NCBI GenBank assembly: GCA_944323205.1
Contig: CALURO010000002.1
Span: forward strand, 1 to 64,000
DNA length: 64,000 nucleotides
Direction: 5' to 3'
Origin: an uncultured Mucispirillum sp.
Lineage (GTDB): Bacteria > Chrysiogenota > Deferribacteres > Deferribacterales > Mucispirillaceae
Made by a program: the position numbers and the translations under genes. The notes beneath the pieces are model-generated. The model was given only the letters and a program-made list of their open reading frames with translations. It searched no databases and was not told where the DNA came from. Below, piece after piece: positions 46,461 through 54,152 of the stretch (positions within the stretch are counted from its first letter, which is position 1; each line of letters starts with the position of its first letter).

Positions 46461-46663
46461 TAGCTTGTATATTATCTGGTGGTGAAGCATATAACTTATA
46501 TAATAAATATATCTTTAAGCAATTATTTTAACTTGTATTTTTTTTCTTTTTAGTGTTTATTCTTTTAATGGCTATTTAGTTGTATGGTCTTGCACAGGTG
46601 CGACTGGGTAGGTTGGTTCTCTTCTTTTCAACTAACCATTTTTTAATGGTAAAGGAGGAGCCT

Positions 46664-46741
46664 ATGATATATGAAAATCATATCACATTTATTTTATGTG
46701 TGCTTGTTTTAGCAATCATAATTTTTTGTATAAAAAAATAA
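46664..46741 (+). CDS. 25-residue hydrophobic peptide, candidate type I toxin, copy 3
   Basis: Same peptide as copy 1 with Val for Phe (CVLVLAIIIF). The leader is the copy 1 type: GCACAGG (46592-46598), GACTGGGT (46602-46609), the ACCATT/AATGGT hairpin, AAGGAGGAG. Copies 1 and 3 are nearly identical over about 400 bp, indicating recent duplication. Confidence 0.75.
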   Translation: MIYENHITFILCVLVLAIIIFCIKK

Positions 46742-46828
46742 CCACCTAGTGCGAATAAGTGGTTATTTTTTAGCTAATTAGTTAAATTAAATAGCCAGCG
46801 AGGACTGCCTTACCCAGTCCCCTGTGCT
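46731..46828 (-). ncRNA. Predicted antisense RNA of peptide unit copy 3
   Basis: Minus-strand promoter TTGCAG (46858-46863), 17 bp, TATATT (46835-46840); start near 46828 with GCACAGG. Stops at the shared hairpin around the peptide stop codon. Confidence 0.6.
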
Positions 46829-46944
46829 ACTCTTAATATAATCAAAAAATATCATTTCTGCAAGTCTTTTTTTGTATACACAAAATTTTTTATAGAGCAT
46901 ATAATTTTTATTAGCTGGAACTGGATATAGATAAAAAACATTTT

Positions 46945-47504
46945 GTCACTCAGAGGCGGAGCATCTAGCGGAGCCGAAGAGTCTATAAACTTTACTAGCT
47001 TGTATGTTATAAGATTCTTCGCCTGATTACTCAGGCTCTGAATGACAGTGGTTGTTGGGAATTATTACCATTTTGTCACTCAGAGGGAGCCTGCGACCGA
47101 AGAGTCTGTAAACTTTACCAGCTGGAATGTTATAAGATTCTTCGCCTACTATCGTAGGCTCTGAATGACAGTGGTTGTTGGGAATTATTACTATTTTGTC
47201 ACTCAGAGGCGGAGCATCTAGCGGAGCCGAAGAGTCTATAAACTTTATTAGCTTGTATGTTATAAGATTCTTCGCCTACTATCGTAGGCTCTGAATGACA
47301 AGGTGGGTGTGGATAAAAAACATATGTCACTCAGAGGGAGCTTGCGACCGAAGAGTCTATAAACTTTATTAGCTGGAATGTTGTAAGATTCTTCGCCTAC
47401 TATCGTAGGCTCTGAATGACAAGGTGGGTGTGGATAAAAAACATATGTCACTCAGAGGGAGCTTGCGACCGAAGAGTCTATAAACTTTATTAGCTGGAAT
47501 GCTA
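46945..47504. repeat. Array of five palindromic repeats, 121-130 bp apart
   Basis: GTCACTCAGAG starts at 46945, 47075, 47198, 47326 and 47447. Each unit runs through CGAAGAGTCT, AGATTCTTCGCC, a short AT-rich spacer, and CTCTGAATGAC, and the inner hairpins vary (CTGATTACTCAG, CTACTATCGTAG). The units are too long and too palindromic for a CRISPR. Open frames here are not genes. Confidence 0.8.
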
Positions 47505-47695
47505 TCTGGTGGTGAAGCAGATAACTTATGTAATAAATATACCTTTAAGCAATTATTTTAACTTGTAATTTTTTTCTTTTTAGTGTTTATATTATTTAGG
47601 CTTTATGCCTAGTAGCACAGTGCGGGCTGGTGGTTAGCTGCCTTTCTTTTTATCCATTCGGATTAACCGTTCGGAATAAGTAAAGGGGGTGGCTT

Positions 47696-47773
47696 ATGAT
47701 ATATGAAAATCATATCACATTTATTTTATGTGTGCTTTTTTTAGCAGTCATAATTTTTTATATAAAGAAATAA
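47696..47773 (+). CDS. 25-residue hydrophobic peptide, candidate type I toxin, copy 4
   Basis: Same peptide family as copy 2 with Tyr for Cys (IIFYIKK) as in copy 5. The leader is of the copy 2 type with AGTAGCACAG (47611-47620). The terminator differs: AATAACCACCTA (47769-47780)/TAGGTGGTTATT (47788-47799) form a perfect 12 bp stem, again with the stop codon in the left arm. Confidence 0.75.
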   Translation: MIYENHITFILCVLFLAVIIFYIKK

Positions 47774-47856
47774 CCACCTATTCGCAGTAGGTGGTTATTT
47801 AAAAAATATTTTCTAAATTTCACACTAAGGGGCTGACCGTACCAGTCCCCTGTGCT
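47762..47856 (-). ncRNA. Predicted antisense RNA of peptide unit copy 4
   Basis: Minus-strand promoter TTGCAG (47886-47891), 17 bp, TATATT (47863-47868). Its 5' sequence, complement of 47850-47859, equals the mRNA leader AGTAGCACAG. Confidence 0.6.
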
Positions 47857-47929
47857 ACTCTTAATATAATCAAAAAATATCATTTCTGCAAGTCTTTTTT
47901 TGCATACATAAAATTTTTTATAGAGTATA

Positions 47930-48235
47930 TAATTTTTACCAGCTGGAACTGGATATAGATAAAAAACATATGTCACTCAGAGGCGGAGCATCTAGCGGAG
48001 CCGAAGAGTCTATAATTTTTATTAGCTGGAATGTTGTAAGATTCTTCGCCTGATTACTCAGGCTCTGAATGACAAGGTGGATAGTGTTCCACTAGCTCTG
48101 AATGACAAGGTGGGTGTGGATAAAAAACATATGTCACTCAGAGGGAGCCTGCGACCGAAGAGTCTATAAACTTTATTAGCTGGAATGCTATAAGATTCTT
48201 CGCTTTCGCTCTGAATGACAAGGTATAAAAAGTTT
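47930..48235. repeat. Palindromic repeats following peptide unit 4
   Basis: Units start at about 47972 and 48133, with right halves at about 48045-48073 and 48190-48220. Same family as the array at 46945. Confidence 0.7.
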
Positions 48236-48636
48236 ATTATTATTAATGAATTAATAGCTTTATTGCAAAAAAATATGTTTATAGTAAAATTTTGCTTGCA
48301 TTAATATTTAAATTGTTATAGTATAAATCACACGATTAACATATTTAAGATGTTTTTTATTTTTTTTAAATTTTTCTTATATAGTAAATATTCCCTTACA
48401 GATATTTTTTTACGGGGGGGGGGAAAATGATATTTTTATCTAATAAATTTCTATTAGTGTATATTGTATAATTACATACCTTCTATTTTTACCAGTGTAG
48501 TATTACAATTTTATAATTTTTGTTTATAGATACAGCTTTATTTTAACTATTGTGTTTATAGTAGAACATAAAAACAATTTTATTTTAAGATATTATGACA
48601 AAATACTATATAGTAAAAAATAATTTGGAGGAATAT
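48236..48636. promoter_or_regulatory. Upstream region of the lipoprotein cluster with a G10 tract
   Basis: About 400 bp with no gene. A run of ten G (48414-48423) stands out in this AT-rich DNA. A TATAAT (48467-48472) follows 44 bp later without a strong -35, and the lipoprotein ATG is at 48637. The G-run may tune promoter activity by changing length; this is inference. Confidence 0.55.
48414..48423 (+). repeat. G10 homopolymer upstream of the PKD lipoprotein
   Basis: Ten consecutive G, about 213 bp before the start codon, preceded by a run of seven T. Confidence 0.75.
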
Positions 48637-51354
48637 ATGAACAAAATGTTTTTATTCTTGCTTTTATCAGCTTTTGCGATTTTTGCAGGCTGTGCAAAGG
48701 AGGAACAGGCGGCAGCTGCTCGTTCTAATGATTATGTGATAGTCGCTAATCAAGACGAACGAAACAGGCTTAAATACAGCTTTAAGGTAATGCATCATGG
48801 TGAAGAGCTTACTACTAAAAATGCTGTTTTTTCATGGAATTTTGGTGATGCTGCAGGCAGCAGCACATTAAGCAACCCTACTTATGAATATGCAGAAGAA
48901 AGCGAACGCAAAGTTTCTGTAAATTTATTAGTCCGTGATGGTGATACTGGCAGGGTAAGTGGTAATGCATCAGCTGATATTTCATTACTTGTGGGCAGCA
49001 GCCCAGATGTATATAGAGCTGTTATTAATGCATATCCGGGAGAAGGTAATGACCTTTTAAAATATCGTCTTGTATCTTCTGCTCTTCCAAGTGATGTAAA
49101 TGGGGGGGGGAGTTTACTATATTACTGGCGTATAACAGGTCCAGATGGTGAAAATAACCAAGATATTTCATACAGATACCCGTCTAGTGATTCAGGACAT
49201 ATTACAAGCAACACTTTAGACAATCATACATTTCTTAAATATGGTTATGGCTACGATATAGATTTATATATTACTAATGCAGGCAGTTCTTTTGATATGA
49301 ACACTGCTTCGCCATCTACTACTATGAGGCTTACTACTGCTTTGCCAGATTTTACAGTTCAATGTGGAATTAAGACTGAGAAAAGTATTACCTGCACACC
49401 AAAAATATCAACAACAAATGCTGACTTTTTAAGTAAAGTAGAATATGCATGGACATTTTATTCTTATAATGACGCAGGTGTGCCTGTAAAAGAAGGGACA
49501 AAAACAACAACTGGCAATAATCTTGGTGGAAGTGCAGATTATACCTTTGATGGAGAAGGTGAGAATGGTGGTTTAAAAATGATAGAAGTTACTGCAACCC
49601 ACCCAACTCATATGAATGGCACTGTAAGAGCAACAACAGATGTAGCATTAAATACAAATGGTATTTTAGGTGCTGTATCATGTGAAAGGCCTACTAATAA
49701 CTGGGGCGAATATACTGACAGCACTAAATTAAAATATAGATGTTCAGTAGAGGGCTACTATAATGATTCTGAACATTTAGGCACTCCACTTGCACTTTCT
49801 AAATATACATGGTATATAAAGATAGGTAATGAAGGTGGAGCAAGTTTTAGTGGAAATGGTGAATATTCTATAAGTGGGACAGATGAGGATACACCAATTA
49901 ATGATGTTTTACTTAAAAAGATAGAATGTGGCGGCGAGCTTGGTAATAGATGTATATCTACAATAGAGTTTGATGCTAAAAAATATGGTGAAACATATTA
50001 TATTACAGTATCAGGTCAAAAAGAAAGCAGCTCAACTCAAATAAATGGAACAGCAACTACTATAACAGTTGATAAACCAAAGCTTGTATCAATAGACAGA
50101 ACAGCAGATGAAACAAATGCTAGGATTTCTACATTTAAGCCAGTTTTTGATACAACACTGCCTGATAGTATGAAGTTAAAATATTACTGGACAATAAAAG
50201 GTTCAGAACAGCAAAATGATACTAATAATGGATGGAATGAAACAGGCTATGATGGCCAAACAGCAATAGAAGCAAATGGTAAACATGAGATAACAAACCA
50301 TACTTTTTCTAAAAATGGATTTTATACTATTACACTTAGGATTGTATCTAACATGCATACAGATGGCAGAAGTGATGGTACTGAAACTGCAATAGATCTA
50401 GTAACTCCCACTTCTAACACATTAGGACCATTAGAGATAAATCAGGAAATAACAGGCTCATATTTTAGGGTTGTTCCTAACTATACTACTAATGAATACC
50501 GTTTCTATACAGATTATGATTTAAGGGTAAATGGTGTAGTGCAGCCTGCATATTATATATTTAAAATATATGGCCCTAGTTATAATGACCCTAGAAATAC
50601 TCCTAATAACTATGGACCTGAGCAAAAAGTTATTTTGAAAAATACTAAAGAATATACAACTTTAAAACCAGTAAACCCAGAAACTACTCCTGAAAATGAT
50701 GCAAAACTTTTATTTGGTGCTAAATACGGTGTTCAGCTTTCTATATGTGCAGAAGCATTTTATGATAAAGCTGCTCGGGCATGTGACAGACAAACTGCAC
50801 ATGGTGCTCAAGAAAATGTAACATATAGAGATATATTTTTAAATGGTGCTGCCGATTATAATAATGGTAGTTTTACAACAGGCACATTAGACTGGATATT
50901 ACAAAAGCCAAATGCTAATATGATTCAAAAAACATGGTATCATAAAGAATATTTAACTGCTACTACAACTGTAAATAGTAATAAAGTGCCTATAGATCTG
51001 TCAATATTTAAATGCACATGGGATTTTAGTAAGGCGGCTGGTGGTAATACACGAGTAACATTAAACCCACCATTTCCTGCTGACCAAAATGCAGTAAGTA
51101 ATACACTAAATAATACATCATGTGCTAATACTATATGGCTTTATTCTTATCAGAAAGGTTTTCAAGCTGATCAGAAACAAAATGCTACACTTAGAGTATA
51201 TGGTCCAGAGTATAATTTATCACAAGGCAAAAGGATTGATTATAAAGCTTTTGATGCTAGTTTTCTGTTTAAGAATAGTGGCAGTGGTAATACTAGCTAT
51301 AACCAAGATAATACAGCTGAAGATACATATTATAACCATAATCCTAATCAATAA
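48637..51354 (+). CDS. PKD-domain lipoprotein with an in-frame G9 tract
   Basis: This is a 905-residue lipoprotein: lipobox IFAGC with Cys19, GGAGG 6 nt before the ATG at 48637 (an upstream in-frame ATG at 48595 is rejected). Residues 45-110 form a PKD domain (FSWNFGDAAG, then KVSVNLLVRD); further PKD-like repeats follow (YYWTIKGSE). GGGGGGGGG at 49102-49110 encodes Gly156-158. Losing one G gives a stop after residue 165, gaining one a stop after 171, so the tract is a natural on/off switch. It is paralogous to the next gene. It heads a seven-gene cluster and is probably displayed on the cell surface. Confidence 0.88.
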   Translation: MNKMFLFLLLSAFAIFAGCAKEEQAAAARSNDYVIVANQDERNRLKYSFKVMHHGEELTTKNAVFSWNFGDAAGSSTLSNPTYEYAEESERKVSVNLLVRDGDTGRVSGNASADISLLVGSSPDVYRAVINAYPGEGNDLLKYRLVSSALPSDVNGGGSLLYYWRITGPDGENNQDISYRYPSSDSGHITSNTLDNHTFLKYGYGYDIDLYITNAGSSFDMNTASPSTTMRLTTALPDFTVQCGIKTEKSITCTPKISTTNADFLSKVEYAWTFYSYNDAGVPVKEGTKTTTGNNLGGSADYTFDGEGENGGLKMIEVTATHPTHMNGTVRATTDVALNTNGILGAVSCERPTNNWGEYTDSTKLKYRCSVEGYYNDSEHLGTPLALSKYTWYIKIGNEGGASFSGNGEYSISGTDEDTPINDVLLKKIECGGELGNRCISTIEFDAKKYGETYYITVSGQKESSSTQINGTATTITVDKPKLVSIDRTADETNARISTFKPVFDTTLPDSMKLKYYWTIKGSEQQNDTNNGWNETGYDGQTAIEANGKHEITNHTFSKNGFYTITLRIVSNMHTDGRSDGTETAIDLVTPTSNTLGPLEINQEITGSYFRVVPNYTTNEYRFYTDYDLRVNGVVQPAYYIFKIYGPSYNDPRNTPNNYGPEQKVILKNTKEYTTLKPVNPETTPENDAKLLFGAKYGVQLSICAEAFYDKAARACDRQTAHGAQENVTYRDIFLNGAADYNNGSFTTGTLDWILQKPNANMIQKTWYHKEYLTATTTVNSNKVPIDLSIFKCTWDFSKAAGGNTRVTLNPPFPADQNAVSNTLNNTSCANTIWLYSYQKGFQADQKQNATLRVYGPEYNLSQGKRIDYKAFDASFLFKNSGSGNTSYNQDNTAEDTYYNHNPNQ
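49102..49110 (+). repeat. G9 homopolymer in coding sequence (candidate phase-variable tract)
   Basis: Nine G in frame as three Gly codons. In DNA of about 30% G+C this is far above chance. Slipped-strand change by one base truncates the protein in either direction. Confidence 0.8.
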
Positions 51355-51368
51355 GGGAGAATAAGAAA

Positions 51369-54140
51369 ATGATGAAAATAAATAAATTACTTTTATTAAT
51401 GTTTATATTCGTCTCTTTTATATATGGATGTGAAGAGAGCGAAAGTCCTGCACTTTCTGACCCTAACACTATTTCCCGTAATGATACACCTTATTACATA
51501 CAGGTAGAAAAGCAGGAAGGGGATAACACTAACACTGCATTTACTTTTCAGGTAAGTAAAAGCGGTAATGCACTTATAGATGACAAGCTTTATTCTGTTA
51601 AATGGAGCCTTGGGGATAACACTGAAAAGGAAGGCTTAAAGGTAGAGCATCAATATGCAGATAAAGGGGAATACACAGTAAGAGCATATATTACAGACAT
51701 AACAGAAGACTCTTTAAGGTCTGAAGAGATTACTGTAACAGCAGGAGTAGACCCTGATATATATAATACAAAAATAACTGCATATAAACAGGAAGATAGA
51801 AGAGAATACAGCTTTATTGCAAGCGGAGTATCTTCCAGCGGGCAGGAGCTGAAATATTCATGGAACTTTGGTGACGGCACGCCTGCTACTGTAGCTAAAA
51901 AAGAAAACAGTGCTACACACCAGTTTCCAAAATATGGGGCGCCGTATACTGCTACATTAACAGTAGATAACGGCTTAGGTGGTGCTGACTCTAAAATTAA
52001 AACTACAATAGATATTAAAACAGACCTGCCAGATTTATCATTAGAATGTGGCTCTGGCGGTGTAAGATTAAGCGATGATAATACAGAAGTATTAGGGCAG
52101 ACATTAGAGTGCAGGCCAGTATTAACAGGCGGCATGGTGCCAGATGCTTTATATAACTGGAACTTTTATGAAGAAATAAGTAAAGCTGAATATAATAAAA
52201 TGTCTGCAGATAACCAAACAGGCTGGGAACTGGTAGCTGATGAAGTTGATTATAGTGAACAAGTGTACCGTAAGATAGCAGGCTCTTCTCAATCAATCGG
52301 CTCATCAACAACACATTTTGAATTTAAAGACGGTGGCAGAAAGTTTGTAGAAGCAACAGGCTCATCTCAAAGCTTTTTAACTGATAATATAGAAGATAAC
52401 TTAACTGTAAATATGCCATATAATGCTATACTTGGGCTTGTAACTTGTAAGAAAGCAAATGAAGGTGACCCAGGGACTGAAGATTTTCAGCCTGCAAGTG
52501 GGCTTGTATGGAGATGCGAAGCATTAGGCTATGCAATGCCTAAATTTGATAATGGCACAAAGTATATAGCTCCATTAACAGACTATAAATGGTCAATAAA
52601 AAAGCATAATGGTGAAAACCAAGAGGATATTATTTTTGTTCCACTTGGTGGTGATTATTTAAATTATAATCAGAATTATATAGTAGATAATACAGATGGA
52701 AGAAGCATTAAACATGAAGTTAGATGTTATACAAGTAAAAATTCCTCAGACTGGACTCAAGAAGCAGGTAAAGGTCATGTAATTCATGAAGGCAGCGATA
52801 ATTTGACTAAATATGATTATAGTGCCTGTAAAACATTTATAACTTATGCTGCACCAAAGTTTGATGTGGATAATGAAAATGGAGAAACATATACACAGGC
52901 TGTGCTTGATGTAAAATATACTGGTAATGTAATTGCAGGTGCAGATGGAGAATATACACAAACTGACATTAACCTGAGCCAAAGCACCAGCTTTAAAATA
53001 GCAGCTCCAGTATTAGGGGAAATTACTATTCAAGATGATGTAAATAACCCACTTAGAAAAACATTTACTACTGCTGGTTTAAAATTAGAAGGTGCAAGTA
53101 ATAATATTGAATTATCAGGTGTAACTTACCATTGGGATTTTGGTGATGGAACAATTGGAACAAGTCAAGATACTAATGGCGCAATAACACATACTTATGC
53201 AAATGCAGATGGTCAGTATGATGTTACAGTATATGCGTCACATGATAAATTTGACAGAACAAATGAAAGCACTAAAAGGTTTACTATGTTACCAGAATTT
53301 TTAAACTCTACATTTACTGTTACACAAGCAGCAAATAAACCAAATACGAATAATTTATGGAATTTTAAAACAAATATATTTGCTGTTGTAGACTGTAAGC
53401 CAGTAGATACTAACTATCAGCTTATAATAAGCGGTAACGGTTACACAAAAACATATAATATGGGCACATTAACAGCAGAAAATATAAAAAATAAAGTTAC
53501 ACTTAATAATGTTGAAGGTGGTTGCACAGCAACTATTAAAAATGGTGCTGATAATGTAACAAGTGTTACATCTGTAGGAATAACAACTGCTAATAAAAAT
53601 AATAACAGCATACTTTCTATCCCTTTAAGCACTGCATTTAATGTAGAGCTTGTGGTAACAAGCCCTGCAACTGAAGGGGAGATGAGACAAAGCACAGTTA
53701 TACCACTTCCAGATTTACAAGATATTAATGTTGTTCACCCATCAGAAATAAATCTTGAGAATTCTTTCAGATGGGACTATGTTCGATATAGTGTTAGTGG
53801 TACAGTAATGCAGAATATGAATTTAGCTGATGCTAAGTGTATTTACGATTTTAATATAGATAATATTAATGATAATTTAAATGGTAAATGGGGCTACTTT
53901 GTAGGTGCTAATAAACCGGGTAATAAAGGTGGCTATACTACTATTACAGCAGGTAACAGCACAGTAGAAGTTACTTGTAATCAAAAAGTATGGGTAGCTC
54001 AATGGACTGGTCAAGCTATAAATGATGTGAATAATAAAGTAAAAGTTTATACATCAGTAGTGCAGGAAAAAAGCCCTGCTATAACATCAAACCCATTTGC
54101 TAGGTTTTTAGATATTTTACTTGAAAATGAAAGTTATTAA
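51369..54140 (+). CDS. PKD-domain lipoprotein, paralogue of the preceding gene
   Basis: This 923-residue protein has lipobox FIYGC (Cys22 from the first of two Met; either could be the start). Three PKD domains are clear: VKWSLGDN (near 75), YSWNFGDGTP (near 160) and YHWDFGDGTIG (near 590), each followed by an H.Y/F....Y.V/T strand. The ILGLVTC.K ... YKWSIK region matches ILGAVSCER ... YTWYIK in the previous gene, showing duplication. There are several Cys pairs. It is 14 nt downstream of the previous gene and 12 nt upstream of the next. No homopolymer tract is seen here. Confidence 0.88.
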   Translation: MMKINKLLLLMFIFVSFIYGCEESESPALSDPNTISRNDTPYYIQVEKQEGDNTNTAFTFQVSKSGNALIDDKLYSVKWSLGDNTEKEGLKVEHQYADKGEYTVRAYITDITEDSLRSEEITVTAGVDPDIYNTKITAYKQEDRREYSFIASGVSSSGQELKYSWNFGDGTPATVAKKENSATHQFPKYGAPYTATLTVDNGLGGADSKIKTTIDIKTDLPDLSLECGSGGVRLSDDNTEVLGQTLECRPVLTGGMVPDALYNWNFYEEISKAEYNKMSADNQTGWELVADEVDYSEQVYRKIAGSSQSIGSSTTHFEFKDGGRKFVEATGSSQSFLTDNIEDNLTVNMPYNAILGLVTCKKANEGDPGTEDFQPASGLVWRCEALGYAMPKFDNGTKYIAPLTDYKWSIKKHNGENQEDIIFVPLGGDYLNYNQNYIVDNTDGRSIKHEVRCYTSKNSSDWTQEAGKGHVIHEGSDNLTKYDYSACKTFITYAAPKFDVDNENGETYTQAVLDVKYTGNVIAGADGEYTQTDINLSQSTSFKIAAPVLGEITIQDDVNNPLRKTFTTAGLKLEGASNNIELSGVTYHWDFGDGTIGTSQDTNGAITHTYANADGQYDVTVYASHDKFDRTNESTKRFTMLPEFLNSTFTVTQAANKPNTNNLWNFKTNIFAVVDCKPVDTNYQLIISGNGYTKTYNMGTLTAENIKNKVTLNNVEGGCTATIKNGADNVTSVTSVGITTANKNNNSILSIPLSTAFNVELVVTSPATEGEMRQSTVIPLPDLQDINVVHPSEINLENSFRWDYVRYSVSGTVMQNMNLADAKCIYDFNIDNINDNLNGKWGYFVGANKPGNKGGYTTITAGNSTVEVTCNQKVWVAQWTGQAINDVNNKVKVYTSVVQEKSPAITSNPFARFLDILLENESY

Positions 54141-54152
54141 GGAGGAAAATAT

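Noticed and set aside
46945-47504. Regular direct repeats resembling a CRISPR array
   Set aside because: Units are about 120 bp and palindromic, spacers are not unique, related copies are scattered through the window, and no cas gene is present.
51650-52135. Minus-strand open frame of 161 codons
   Set aside because: Opposite a PKD lipoprotein with clear domains; composition is typical of a shadow frame.
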